64,000 nucleotides of DNA from Amorphochlora amoebiformis (GCA_054601695.1 BAAHQB010000128.1:466268-530267); one strand, 5' to 3'. Numbered from the stretch's first letter, positions 1 through 50,277 are shown. Numbers and translations are program-made. Notes: generated from the sequence alone by a model not told the origin.

Positions 1-153
1 AAACATCTATATATATACTTACATATGTACATATGTATATATAAAAATATACATGTGTATGTTTGTTTTAACGATGATGATAATAACAATAATAAATGCT
101 ATGATATATTTATGCATTATATATGTATGTATAGAAACTACACATATATATAT

Positions 154-230
<77 letters not shown>

Positions 231-249
231 CAATACCCACACACGCATA

Positions 250-289
<40 letters not shown>

Positions 290-352
290 CGTACATTGTA
301 GAAATGTATATAATACATAAATAAAAAGCACAACACACAAGTACATATGTAT

Positions 353-384
<32 letters not shown>

Positions 385-445
385 TATATGTAATATATAT
401 ATGTATATATTTATATATTTATATATATATATATATATACATATA
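1..445. repeat. (TA)n-rich left edge
   Basis: Mostly perfect TA dinucleotide tracts with short interruptions. No coding signal was seen; the tyrosine/isoleucine open frames in it are an effect of the repeat. Confidence 0.9.
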
Positions 446-540
446 TGTTTACATATAATCTATACATTTGTATACCTATTGGTAGTGAATTTCTTATGGC
501 ATTGTGAACACGAGAAGCTTAGAGTCCGAGTTCGCTGACC

Positions 541-667
541 TTGAATGAACAATGGATGGTTTTTCAATGTACCTTTCTTACCTCCAATAAATGTTTTGTT
601 CTGTATCAATGTACCACGCCCACTTTGAATAAAAATAGAGTTTTGTATATCAATGCACCTTGCACAC
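541..667. repeat. Three degenerate ~45-bp tandem copies
   Basis: Copies share an AATAAA-like start and the end TATCAATGYACC at about 577, 621 and 658. They lie in an island of about 460-710 with a reverse open frame (GTLIQNKTFIGGKK...) that could be an exon, but no splice context could be fixed. (TA)n follows at 720-820. Confidence 0.5.
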
Positions 668-711
668 ACTGTCATACACACACCCTCTCTCTCTCACACA
701 CACATATATAT

Positions 712-758
<47 letters not shown>

Positions 759-766
759 AAGGTATG

Positions 767-822
<56 letters not shown>

Positions 823-980
823 AATAGATACGCTTATAATTACACCTATATACCCCTATTCTCATTTGTATATCATACACATTTTGAAATAGTATATAAA
901 TACGCATATAAAAACATGATAGTACAATGCAATATCTACATATTTAACACAGTATAATTGACCACCGTTGCCGTGTTTGT

Positions 981-4363
<3,383 letters not shown>

Positions 4364-4846
4364 CGTGATGTTAGCAGGAGCTTCGAGTTGAGTTGGGCAA
4401 GTGCGGCTTGGGATATTGGGGGGATTTGGGGCAGCGCTGATTCCGTTTCAGAAACACCGTGGTAAGATATTGATATCGAGATATCTCGCATATTCGTTTT
4501 TATATCTTAAAACTTAAAACTTTGACCCAAGGGTTCTTCTTAAATTTCGCGGCGATGGCTCCCCATGTGGGGCCAGGTGTGTGTCGCCATATCCTCCTTC
4601 CATCCGTCTATCCCCACGATCGACCCTTCTACACTCAAATCCTTGCAACGAAATGATACTGTCAAAATCCGAGCTTGAATATATTTGAAATTTCATGTGC
4701 ATCTCAAAAATCCACCCTTTCGCAAACGACGTAACTACCATCATCCGAACCTGCCAACGGAATCCCTTAGCCCCCGCCTACGCCTCCATCGTTTAACCCT
4801 CATTCCGATTCTCCACTGCCGCTTTCCATCCCAAAAAATTCCAGTG

Positions 4847-14168
<9,322 letters not shown>

Positions 14169-14279
14169 AAACTGAACTAGTGCCCTCTAGTGAAATAGAA
14201 AGGCTAAGTGTGTGTTGTATTACAAATGTAATCCATGATGCTAGTTCCACGTGCTAATCTGTTTGCTTGTTTCTATGCT

Positions 14280-14870
14280 GTGCTCTGCTGTGCTGTGCTG
14301 TGGTATGTTATGTTGTCTGATATGCTATGTTTTGGTATGGTGTGATATGGTATGATATGGTATGGTGTGATATGGTATGATATGGTATGGTATGGCGTGA
14401 TATGGTATGGTATGGTGTGATATGGTATGGTATGGTATGGTGTGATATGATATGGTATGGTATGGTGTGATATGATATGGTATGGTGTGATATGATATGG
14501 TATGGTGTGATATGATATGGTATGGTGTGATATGATATGGTATGGTGTGATATGATATGGTATGGTGTGATATGATATGGTATGGTGTGATATGATATGG
14601 TATGGTGTGATATGATATGGTATGTTGTGATATGATATGATATGGTATGGTGTGATATGATATGGTATGGTGTGATATGATATGGTATGGTGTGATATGA
14701 TATGGTATGGTGTGATATGATATGGTATGGTGTGATATGATATGGTATGGTGTGATATGATATGGTATGGTGTGATATGATATGGTATGGTGTGATATGA
14801 TATGGTATGTTGTGATATGGTATGATATGGTATGGTGTGATGGTGTGATGATATAGTGTGATGGTGTGGT
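14280..14870. repeat. 20-bp TATGGTATGGTGTGATATGA satellite
   Basis: Very regular array of about 590 bp with strong strand bias (T/G-rich plus strand). The long reverse frames (SYHTIPYHI) are a by-product. It is intergenic between two plus-strand genes. 14169-14280 holds nothing I recognise. Confidence 0.9.
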
Positions 14871-14927
14871 TGGTTGATGTGTTGTTGTTGTTGTTGTTGT
14901 TGTGGTGTGTTGAAGGAGGAGAGAGAC

Positions 14928-14975
14928 ATGGAGCTTCACGTCACTCCTGAGGACGAGGTTTCATCACATATATAC

Positions 14976-15069
<94 letters not shown>

Positions 15070-15134
15070 TTGTGTGTGTGCATATATACTTATTTATTTA
15101 TTTATATGTACATATGTACACACATATACATTTG

Positions 15135-15173
<39 letters not shown>

Positions 15174-15646
15174 TGTTATGCAAGTAGAATATGTATGTAT
15201 GCATGTTATGCAAATGGGGTATGTAGTATGCATGTATGCCTTCAAATCCAAGTAGGATATGTGGTATGCATGTGTGTATTCAAATGCAAGTAGGATAAGA
15301 TATGTAGCAAATGCATGCATGTATTCAAATGCAAGTATTATATGTAGTATACATGTATGTAGTAGGATAGGATATGTAGTATGCATGTATGTATTCAAAC
15401 GCAAATAGGATATCTTATACAGTATGCACTTATGTATTCAAATGCAAATAGGATTGGTTGTATGCATGTATGTAATGAATGAGAAGCAAGTATGATATGT
15501 AGTATGCATATGTGTATTTTGATGCAAGTTTGATATGATATGTGGTGGTTATTTATGCATAGCAGGCCTCACCACGAGAAGAGACCGTTATCAATGTCAA
15601 ATCGGTAACACCATAGCATACATACCAACACCTCTATACATATATC

Positions 15647-15677
<31 letters not shown>

Positions 15678-15752
15678 GTGTGTATATAAATACATGTATA
15701 GAATATACATATATATATACATATACATATATATATATATATATGTATATAC

Positions 15753-15802
<50 letters not shown>

Positions 15803-16052
15803 CTTGATATATATATATATATATATATATTGATCATTTTATGCTTGAGGGTCGGGGTGGTGGGTTGTGATGTGATATTCGGGTTCGGTTGTTTTTTCTA
15901 TTCATTCTTACATCTGTTTCCTATTCATTCTTACATTTGTTTCCTATTCATTCTTACATTTGTTTCCTATTCATTCCATTCCTTTTCCCCCAGAGGCACA
16001 CAGCTAACGGATTTTCACGAGATTCAACTATGGACCTCAAGGGTTTATATAT

Positions 16053-16086
<34 letters not shown>

Positions 16087-17432
16087 TATACGATATGCGC
16101 ATCATTTGACACAAACACACTTATGCATAATATACTACATTCAATTATGTAAATATACATCCATTTATCTAGTATACATACATGTACATACATCTCTATA
16201 GTTTTATTTTCATAGGTATGAATCCCATAGTGAGAGAAAGGTTTGGATAATTTCATACATGTTTGCTATCATTCACTCGCAACCTCCGGCGTCGTAGTTG
16301 CTATCATTCACTCGCAACCTCCGGCGTCGTAGAACATGAAATGAAAGCTTGAAAGTCGTGGTGACTTCATTTTTACGACACAGTGAGCTGACAGACAGTT
16401 GCTAATGGTCAGGCACTCTTAGACTGCCCCGAAGTCGAAATTGTAGCTCGCTGCAGATAGATCCCAAGGTGAGTCGTGACAACAAACCAACCAAATATTT
16501 GATAAAACAGGCGACAGAGAGATAGATAGATACACATCACATACACGGACAGAGTCTTTCAGACTCTCACATGTGCACACACACTTTGGAGAATGAGAGG
16601 GCGTTAGAGAGAGAACACACACCGACACCGCAAGAATAACAAGAGAGGAAAAAAGAGGAAAGGGAAGCGAGATTGAGAAAAAAGAGAGAGAGAGAGAAAA
16701 GAGAGAAAGAGAAGCGAGAACAAGAAGAGAGAGAGAGAGAGGAAAGAAAAAGAAGCGAGAATGAGAAGAGAGAGGGAGAGAGAAGAAAGAGAAGAGAGAG
16801 AGGGAGAGAGAAGAAAGAGAAGAGAGAGAGGGAGAGAGAAGAAAGAGAAGAGAGAGAGGGAGAGAGAAGAAAGAGAAGAGAGAGTGGAGAAGGACAAAGA
16901 GAGAAAATTGGACAATGGGTAATGGTGTAATATGTGATGTAATATTTCCTTCAGAAGATGAAAGAGGAGAGTCTAAGCGCCGGGAGTTATAACACAGACA
17001 GAGAACCACGCAACAGATCTAGAGACTATTTAGATACGCCTGTCCAAAAACAACACTCCTCAAATGGTTATATATAATATACACATATGTATGTATTTAT
17101 ACATGGGATTTATGTAGCATACATATACAGTTATGTGTAAGTAAGGAAGCTGGTATACAAGAATTCTTATACTTCTTAAGTACCTACACATGTACATGTG
17201 CATGCATATGTGTATGTATATGTATATATGTGTATATATATGTATATATACAATTTATATATACATGTAAAAAGAAATACTTTATGGTAAATACATCTTA
17301 TATTTCTGCGTACATACAAGATATTATCTAAAGAAATAAATATACATATGTATATATAATTTACAAATATACATATATATATATATATATCTATTATATT
17401 ATATCTACAAATATTCTGTATATACATATATT

Positions 17433-17474
<42 letters not shown>

Positions 17475-17506
17475 AATATAAATATATGTATGTATATATA
17501 TATTTG

Positions 17507-17558
<52 letters not shown>

Positions 17559-17972
17559 TGCATATGTGTATTTGTATATATGTATTAAATAAGTACTTAA
17601 ATAAGTACATCTGTATACATGTATATAACCCAGCAAATACGTGGATTTATACAAATGTAATTGTAATATACATATTCATGTAAAAATTTATTGTATGTGT
17701 GTGTAAAATGATGTATATCTATACTTACACACATATATATTCTGATATACATATATATACACATATACATGTATATATATATAGAAGCAATTTTATAACT
17801 ATATATATAGGATATATAAAAGTAAATATACAAATATATATATATATACGTGTGTGCATTTTATATGATTAAACTGGATATGAGTAGCATCTAAACAGTT
17901 TCTTGGGTAATTTTTCCAGGCTTACAGTCCGCGGAGGAAGTTTCTGAGTCCAAGGCCGGTGCCACTATCTAA
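14928..17972 (+). CDS. Possible small gene, unknown product
   Basis: Candidate exons: 14928-14957 ([10 protein letters not shown]), 15563-15604 ([14 protein letters not shown]), 15994-16042 ([16 protein letters not shown]), 16216-16240 (MNPIVRE). Phases 0,0,1,2 agree, and acceptors 15993 (CCTTTTCCCCCAG) and 16215 (TTTTATTTTCATAG) are very good. It could end at a 22-nt exon from 16384 (SELTDSC, TAA), giving about 55 aa. Alternatively it continues through 16413-16468 ([14 protein letters not shown]..., strong donor GTGAGT) to a terminal exon 17920-17972 ([19 protein letters not shown]), but the phases between those pieces do not join without unseen exons. No family is recognised. It is read in the same direction as the preceding gene and converges on the DUF2797 gene. 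Confidence 0.3.
15180..15535. repeat. ~45-bp minisatellite
   Basis: Units of GTATGCATGTATGTATTCAA plus ATGCAAGTAGGATATG. It ends just before the acceptor of exon 15563. (TA)n blocks lie at 14980-15165 and 15640-15830. Confidence 0.75.
15895..15975 (+). repeat. Duplicated polypyrimidine tract
   Basis: TTTCCTATTCATTCTTACAT repeats about four times directly upstream of the CCTTTTCCCCCAG acceptor of exon 15994, so the acceptor tract itself is a minisatellite. Confidence 0.75.
16262..16334. repeat. Two identical 36-bp copies
   Basis: TTGCTATCATTCACTCGCAA plus CCTCCGGCGTCGTAG is repeated without a gap. Confidence 0.85.
16620..16905. repeat. Purine (GA) tract
   Basis: AGAGAGGGAGAGAGAAGAAA-type units; the plus strand is almost pure purine. 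No exon supported. 17070-17860 is interspersed (TA)n. Confidence 0.85.
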
Positions 17973-18199
17973 ACCCCTAGAGCCGCGTCTATGGTCTAGT
18001 AGGAACATGTGTATATGTCATCATGCACAGCGGCAATAAATAATACCTTCAGATGAGGATTGGGAGGTTAGGTTCGTGACTTTTTGTGATTGCGCAATAT
18101 TGTGACTCAGAATGTAGAGAATTCAATGTGAATCATGTAAGAAACGTTAACGTGGTATCAAAAACTCTCAGCTGCATATATGCACATAACAAGCAGTCC

Positions 18200-19211
18200 C
18201 GCCGAGAGGCTGACTAGTGTATACTAGTATAAGATGACCATGTTCTAGCTATTTTTCATACATGTACCTGCACACTAGTACTAGCTACATGTCGGTTAAA
18301 CATGCCTTCTAGAGTTTCAGTCTGTACATATCATGATATGTACATACTTCCTAGACTTCAATAAGTGTCACCGGGTGTATTTTAGACCTAGTTGACTGTG
18401 AAGTACTAAAAAGTACGTAGGCTAGGTAGGTGTGGATGCAAGGCCGCAATATATTAGTCATAATTCTCATAAATCAGACCACCTGTACTACGGCTAAGCT
18501 GTGACGTATCGTGAGATAGATAGTCGAGATATCAGACTGGTTGTGCAACCCTGCTGTCACTGTCTAGTCTAGTAGTACCTACGTACGTATACATACTAAC
18601 ATTGCATGTCAAATGTGAACCCAACTAGCTGTTACGGGTACGTACGTACGTACTCTTCTTGTCTCTGGCTCTGGTATCTAGTTTATCTGGAAAGTACTAG
18701 CATAAGTTGATACGTACTAGATAAACTAGTCAGACTCGGACTAGACCTAGTTACGTACGTATCTAGACGTATCATGATTATAGATATTCTAGATACGTAG
18801 TTTTGTTTTCACGTACATCGCACAGCGGTTAGAGTTAGTTGTAGCGGCTCACACGAAAACTGTAGTCATGTCTAGTACTGACTGACTGAGCCTCGTACGA
18901 GACTGATCTTCTACTAGTTCTAGCTAAATAACTTCATACTAGCTATCAATTATGTCAATTTAGGTTGGCGGGGAATTGGCCTGCACTACTCAGCGCCCAA
19001 CAACTGTATCATGATCTAGTGTCAATGTAGTACGTACTCGAAGTAAATCCAGTGGGCAATAAGAAATACTAGTAAATTGTTAATTTGTGGTTCTAGTTAC
19101 TGTATTAATACCACCGATGATTCTAGTTATTATAATTGCTAGTAATTTAATACGCATACTAATATTAGAGGTATAATTTGTCATTCAGGTCCAGTTTTAG
19201 TGTAGGTAGGT
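18200..19211. other. CTAG-rich convergent spacer
   Basis: Unique sequence without (TA)n but packed with CTAG, often as ACTAGTA or TCTAGT, and with ACGTACGT words. It separates the 3' ends of the plus-strand gene before it and the minus-strand DUF2797 gene. No exon supported. Confidence 0.6.
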
Positions 19212-28867
<9,656 letters not shown>

Positions 28868-28959
28868 TCTACTCACTACCAACCGTAAAATTCTACAATA
28901 TATATATATATATATGTGTATAAACATTTACATATATTATGCATCTGTGTGTGTGTGTG

Positions 28960-29315
28960 TTATTTATGTATGTATGTATAGAAATACATGTGAAGTTTGT
29001 AACATATGCTGCATGCATATACACTGACGTTTGCATTAGTATTTGACTGGGTTTTGTCGCTGAATGGGATAGCAGCATATGTTCCATACATAAATAACAC
29101 ATCCATATTTCTATTACTATTTCAAAGGCTTACCTCATTCTCATGGGGCCATATGCTGCATACATAATTATATTTATTTCACAATGCTGCATGTGCAAAT
29201 ACATTCACACTTGAGTGTATTTGTACGGTTTTGCACCTGATTCGGATGGAGTGATATGTTGCATACATAAATACATTCACATTTGAGTAGTATTTGTACG
29301 GTCTGTACCTGATTC
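28960..29315. repeat. ~90-bp degenerate repeats upstream of exon 29318
   Basis: ATATGYTGCATACATAAATA and ACCTGATTCGGATGG recur. The spacer between the divergent DUF2797 gene and the next plus gene is otherwise featureless, so both promoters should lie in 28870-29317. Confidence 0.6.
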
Positions 29316-29317
29316 GG

Positions 29318-29443
29318 ATGGGGTGGCCAATAAGGTCGTTGATCGGTAGCGTGTGATTGCCAAGAACCAAAGTGTACTGGTTACATGTTTCAATTGTACA
29401 CTCAAATCAAACGCCATCAATCTATTCAATTGCGTTAAATTCA

Positions 29444-29479
<36 letters not shown>

Positions 29480-29493
29480 GCACACATATATAT

Positions 29494-29581
<88 letters not shown>

Positions 29582-29622
29582 TTATATACATACATATATA
29601 TTTCAATATATATTTATATATT

Positions 29623-29701
<79 letters not shown>

Positions 29702-29726
29702 CATAAATATAAATTATATATATAGA

Positions 29727-29765
<39 letters not shown>

Positions 29766-30438
29766 GAAAGTATGTGTATATGGATACATATATAAATATA
29801 TATATTCTATAGTAATAATAATAATAATAATAATAATATAAATATATATATATATATATATGAAGGTATATCATAAAATAAACTATACTCCTTGCATTGT
29901 AGTATTCGTTCATACATATTATATATTTTGAATAGAAGTATATTGATGATGCCTGAAGTGTTTGTTGATTGTGATCGTTTGAGACTGAAGCTTTCATCTT
30001 GGCCAGATTTCCTTGAATACATCATGCTATTAAACACATGTCAAATGTTTGGAAATTTAGATGTACCTGCGTAGGTATGTCCCCAATTAATTTTGTCAAG
30101 ATGGTCTGTTGGCGATCGATTGGAGGAGTTTTCCTGTTGTATTTTCATATCCGTCACGCACAACACACCTAGAATACAGAACTACACAGCAACAAAATCC
30201 ACTTACTCCCAAAACCAGCTCACTACCCGCTCATTTTTGACAATTGACGTAAACTGTGACTTGACGCGTGACGTTAAGCGTGACGAGGCGTGTGACATCG
30301 AGGCAATTTTCGCCGATTTTTGGGCTCGTTGGGTGTCGCGAATCTCATGATGATTTGCAGGTGTCGGTCTGGAACCCAAGTCATGCTTCAACCGCTAGAT
30401 ATGCATGCAAAAAATACCATGGAAAATTGAAAAGCTGA
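29318..30438 (+). CDS. Unknown protein, 4-exon gene, about 101 aa
   Basis: Exons 29318-29334 (MGWPI), 29936-30070, 30173-30248, 30361-30438 (TGA); phases 2,2,0 join correctly and total 306 nt. Content: [49 protein letters not shown], then a basic C-terminus ([12 protein letters not shown]). The acceptor of exon 4 (ATGATGATTTGCAG) and the donors GTAGGT and GTAAAC are reasonable. The 17-nt first exon is the weakest part, and a decayed copy of it lies at about 29235-29255. I recognise no domain. Reverse-strand open frames overlap exons 2-4 but lack splice context. Confidence 0.45.
29445..29870. repeat. (TA)n plus (AAT)n
   Basis: Long TA arrays with an (ATA)9 trinucleotide run near 29813-29838. 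Intron 1 of the small plus-strand gene. Confidence 0.9.
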
Positions 30439-30889
30439 TGAATGTGGTGATGTATATGTTTGAACCTTCGTCTTCGCTGTCAACAGACTCGTTCGTGCCG
30501 GCACCCCATTGCCTCTTACGCGTTCAAACCCAACGACATACGGAACAAACGTGCAACCAACAACGTACAAACGTTTCAAACTACACACTCTCATCCACCC
30601 AGTCTCGGTGTAAGCCCAAACCAGCTGAAACACGAAATATTTTGGCCCTGAGTCTCAGCACACAAGCTTCTCGTACCGACTACTCTCCCTTCCCTGGTTA
30701 TAACTACCACCCAAAAATTCCCCAATGAGTGTGTATTATTCGAACCTAATTGATGTTCTCAGCAACGCGGCTGACACCACCAGCCACCAAATGCTGACTT
30801 TGCGACAACCTGTCGACGCTGACCGCGCCATCGTCACGCATCGTGACATTCCGCTTCAATAATAAACCTGTAACTGCCAACTTCCCCCA

Positions 30890-31030
30890 ATATTATTTAT
30901 TATTTATTGATTAAGCTATGTACATCTAAAGTACACCAGAGGTCTTGGCTTTCTTCAAACCGTCCTTAGCTTAATCAATAATAATAATAATAAGGGAGCA
31001 TCAAAAGTATACTAGAGGTCTTGGCTTCGG
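30890..31030. repeat. Inverted repeat and direct repeat upstream of the glycosyltransferase-like gene
   Basis: TTATTGATTAAGCTA (about 30904-30918) is inverted at 30967-30981 (TAGCTTAATCAATAA), with further A/T pairing; loop about 48 bp. AGAGGTCTTGGCTT is directly repeated at 30938 and 31013. The gap 30440-31183 has no supported exon and should hold the promoter of the next gene. Confidence 0.7.
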
Positions 31031-31183
31031 TATTTATCCTCGGAGATTGTTAATTTTAGAACTGTTTGTCTTACGATCGGCAGCATCCAGTTGAGACCGC
31101 CCGCCATAGCTGAACACGCGAAACCTTAAGGACGATCCTCAGGAACAAGGGCTAAGTCAATCCTCTCTCTACAAGCTCGGAAA

Positions 31184-46424
<15,241 letters not shown>

Positions 46425-47580
46425 CTAGATTCTAGAGATTAGTTCACCAGTTAGAGCAACCAGAAAAATAAATCTTGCTAGGCTTCTAGGCTTGCCAATT
46501 GAAAGAATCAATGGCTAACATTTCCTCAAAATAGTCTAAGATAGTATCACTTGTCAATGATTAGGTACGAGTCATCGAACTGTAGTTAGCTAGAATACTC
46601 TATATCTTAGTATATATTAATCACAAGTTAATACTAGCTGGAATTAACCGTCATCTGGTGATCTAGGTTATCTCTACTGTCGATATATATCGATTACCTC
46701 TAGGTTATGGTCCTGGTTATCTAGGTTCTATTGGTTATGCCAAGTTGACTTAGTTGAGTATCAAAACTTCGCTAGACTCTAGAGACTCATGCTAGATTCT
46801 AGTCCTAGAGTCAACCTAGGTCACGATCAATTCTAGTAGTAGTCGTAATTTAATCATGTTATTAATGATGTTAATTACCCTGTTATGTTACCAGATTAAA
46901 AATAGATCTAGAGAATCCCAGAAACTACTAGACTAGGAATGAGTACAGGAGTCTAGGAGTAGAATCTAGAGAATCTCTAGAATCTAGAGAATAGTCTAGA
47001 TAGTCGACGTAATCTACTAGATCGAGATAATTCATTCCCTAGATTCCAATCCGATCTGCGATGATAAATTGTATCCCTAGCTATAGAAACTCCTAGATCC
47101 TGAATCTAGAGAATCCTAGAATCGTCGTAATCTTCTGGATCTGTAGACTTGCAAGGTAGATCGAGATAATTTCTAGAATTTATTCCGATCGCGATGATAA
47201 ATTGTAACGTTATATATATATAGTGGTATAATCTAGATAAGTAGAATAACATATCTACTAGATCTAGTACCTAGAGTATACAGCTGGATTTATCTTAAGC
47301 TTGCCGGTGATGATCTAGATCATGATCTAGATCATCATATTCGCTATCTCTAGATCTACGCTATGCCCCAGCCTTACAGTAGACCAATACACTAGATCTA
47401 GGCAATAGATCCATAGATCCAGAGTATCTATAGTATATATCTCTAGTATCGATATCTAGAGTGTTGATTTAGTAGATGAATAGGTAATCCATCTAGTCCA
47501 TGGCCAGCAACGTTGATGAGGATCGCCACTAGCCCTATAATCTAGATGCTAGCTAGAGTTTAGAGACCAATCAAATGAAA
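46425..47580. other. CTAG-rich convergent spacer
   Basis: No (TA)n arrays. CTAG is extremely dense: for example ten occurrences between 46907 and 47042, mostly as TCTAGA or ACTAGA. It lies between the stop of the glycosyltransferase-like gene (46424) and the stop of the PIN1 frame (47703), which are read toward each other. Confidence 0.7.
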
Positions 47581-47702
47581 GCCGTACCGGGCAGCTGGAC
47601 CTTACTGAGACGTGTGACAGCCGGCATGGGAGTAGTGTCTTGAGTGTAGCTAGTGGCGAGTAGGAATAGCAACAGTCTCGAGACTCGAGTGAGTCTCGAG
47701 TC

Positions 47703-48089
47703 TCAGCCGGTCCTCATGATAATGTGGGACCCGGACCCCGAGTTCACCACCTGCCACAAGCAAGTGATATGTACCGTTACAAACTGTTCAACATTGCATT
47801 CAGTCGAGTGTTTGTGACGGGTGGTGAGAGGTTCGAGTTGTTTGTCCAGCGATGACAAGCAGACGAGCGCATTTTAGAATCATCTGTACCAGTCTGGACA
47901 CTAGCTTTAGTATGTGCACTAACCTCTAGAACCATACCTCTGAAATCTCGCCGACTTGCAACGCGAACGCGCCTTTTTCAAAACCCTTCTGCATGTCACC
48001 CCGCCCAAACCACCCGAGGTCGCCTTGATTCTGACCAGGAAACATGTTCATTACATGTACTTATCACCTCTTCGATTACTCGTACACAC

Positions 48090-48184
<95 letters not shown>

Positions 48185-49797
48185 GTATTCATAACGAGGC
48201 TACAATTTTAGCACGTGAGCATGAAACGTTTTCGAAATATATCGGAAAGCAAATCATACATGTATACTACTTCATCGTCGCAAATCATACCCGCAAACTT
48301 GAGCATAGCTTACGTATGCCAATAGGTTACGTATTTCACGTGAGCATTGCTTACGTATGTCAATAGGTTACGTATGCCAGGTGATCATCGCTTACGTATG
48401 TGAGTAGGTTGCGGATGTCACGTGAGCATCGCTTATGCATGTAACCAAAAGCATGCATGTATTTTAGCCAAATAGTACATGTACAGTTTAATATCTCTCT
48501 TTTATACCTTCTAAAGATGAATGTAGATAAAGTATAAATATATTAGGCGATATTAGGAAAATAATAGGGGATATCATAAAGATATTAGACGATATTAGAA
48601 AGACACGCGGCGAAATTAGAAAGTCTCGGGAGGGTTCTTGAGGATACCCTGGGCCCAGAGCTGCAATCCGAGTGCTTGGACGCGATAGCTGCAAACGTTG
48701 CCTTTGATAGCAAGTAGATGGAAACACTTAGCCCCAGTGAAAACAAGTCAAGAGGTTGCAGTTTGTGACATGATGACATGGCACATCAAACACTTCTCTC
48801 CGATGAAAATAAGTGAAGTGTAGAGCTGGCGGTGTGTCACATGGCAATGAAAACAAGTCAAGTTTAGAGCTGAGGTGCAGCTCAAACACTTAGCCCAATG
48901 AAAACAAGTCAAGTGTAGAGGAAATGTGTCTCACATGGCATGGCACCTTTTTGTCTTGGGAGATTTTAATCTCGTTCAGGTAGCCATTCAGAATGGCGTG
49001 AGCATCCGCCACACTCCTCTTCTTAATCTCCACCTAACCACGTATTCGTACCCGTACCTTTGTTAGTTAACTAAGCGTATCATTCGTCTTGTTTATCGCG
49101 CAAGAATTATGCTGCGCTTGTACTTGTGCTCGTGTTTGTGGTTGTGGTTGTGCTGGTACTACTTGTGCTTGTGATTGTGCTGGTACTACTTGTGCTTGTG
49201 ATTGTGCTCGTGTTTATGCTTGTGGTTGTGGTTGTGCCGGTAGTACTTGTGCTTGTGATTGTGCTCGTATTTGTGCTTGTGGTTGTGGTTGTGCTGGTAC
49301 AACTTGTGCTTGGGATTGTGGTCGTGTTTGTGCTTGTGGTTGTGGTTGTGCTGGTACACCTTGTGCTTGGGATTGTGCTCGTGTTTGTGCTTGTGGGTGT
49401 AATTGTGCTCATGCCCGTGTTTGTGTTTATGTTTGTGTTTGTGCTGGTGCCTGTGGTTGTGTTTGTGCTGGTGGCTGTGGTTGTGTTTGTGCTAGTGCCT
49501 GTGGTTTTGGTTGTGCTGTGGCTGTGGTTGTGGTTGTGGTGGTGTTTGTGGTTGTACTCAGGTTTGTGTGTTGTGGTTGTGATTGTGCTTATGCTCGTGT
49601 TTGTGTTTTTGCTTGTGATAGTGCTTGTGTTTGTTGTTGTGCTTGTGCTTGTTGTTGTGCTTGTGCTTGTGCTCGTGTTGTGATTGTCTTTGTGCTTGTG
49701 CTTGTGGTTGTGGTTTTTAAGTTACCCCATTCTCATCCTTCCACGAAGCCAGCCTCCGTGACTTCTCGTGCTTGACCAGGATATGGGAAGCTTTGAT
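47703..49797 (-). CDS. PIN1: PIN1-type parvulin domain (phospho-Ser/Thr-Pro cis-trans isomerase), no WW domain
   Basis: Exons 49797-49726, 49033-48947, 48701-48648, 48030-47938, 47750-47703 (TGA); all phase 0, 118 codons with stop. The frame reads [20 protein letters not shown], then [53 protein letters not shown] and [11 protein letters not shown]. Expected PIN1 active-site features are present: HILVKH, the basic Lys + Arg-Arg phosphate clamp, the Cys of SDCSS, Leu of GDLG, Met-Gln and Phe of DMQKGF, and Ser/His of GSGSH. This is the plant/protist layout without a WW domain. It could be the C-terminal half of a fusion with the upstream FKBP, because the phases agree. Alternatively it could start on its own at in-frame ATGs just upstream of the first exon (for example 49815, giving MLYWIQ before IKASH). 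The isomerase identity is firm; the N-terminus is not. Confidence 0.88.
48080..48460. repeat. (TA)n and ~41-bp minisatellite
   Basis: TA at 48080-48185, then four units with CATTGCTTACGTATGTCAAT plus AGGTTACGTATGCCACGTGA. Intron between PIN1 exons 4 and 3. Confidence 0.8.
48715..48945. repeat. ~70-bp minisatellite ending at a donor
   Basis: Units with GAAAACAAGTCAAGTGTAGA and CACATGGCA. The last reaches the GTGCCATGCC donor of exon 49033-48947 (minus strand). Confidence 0.75.
49125..49715. repeat. TGTGCTTGTGGTTG array
   Basis: Nearly 600 bp of T/G-rich 12-mers with higher-order ~60-bp periodicity at the left end. The Cys/Ala/Gly and Val/Leu frames in it are repeat artefacts. Intron between PIN1 exons 2 and 1. 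Confidence 0.9.
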
Positions 49798-49799
49798 CT

Positions 49800-49965
49800 G
49801 AATCCAGTAAAGCATCATCATTATTAGCCTTTATGTGAGTCCAGTAAACATGATTAGCCTTATTAGCCTTGATCTGAATCCATCCGGTAAAACATCATCA
49901 TCATCATTAGCCTTCATCTCAATCCGTAAAAAGGTCATTATTACCCTTCATCTCAATCCAGGAAA
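49800..49965. repeat. Tandem copies of the PIN1 exon 1 acceptor
   Basis: CTTGATCTGAATCCAGTAAA or variants at 49797, 49823, 49869, 49914 and 49950. On the minus strand these are TTTACTGGATTCAG|ATCAA, the acceptor region of exon 49797-49726. Confidence 0.85.
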
Positions 49966-49969
49966 AATG

Positions 49970-50215
<246 letters not shown>

Positions 50216-50224
50216 TAACTAGCA

Positions 50225-50277
50225 GTTGGTTAATTGGGTGGTAATAATGATGAGGTTTTACTGGATTCAGATCAAGG

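Noticed and set aside
14273-14939. About 215-codon minus frame of SYHTIPYHI repeats
   Set aside because: Product of the 20-bp TATGGTATGG satellite; two frames are open at once.
49089-49775. 228-codon Cys/Ala/Gly-rich frame resembling a structural protein
   Set aside because: TGTGCTTGTGG array inside the PIN1 gene; another plus frame and one minus frame are equally open.
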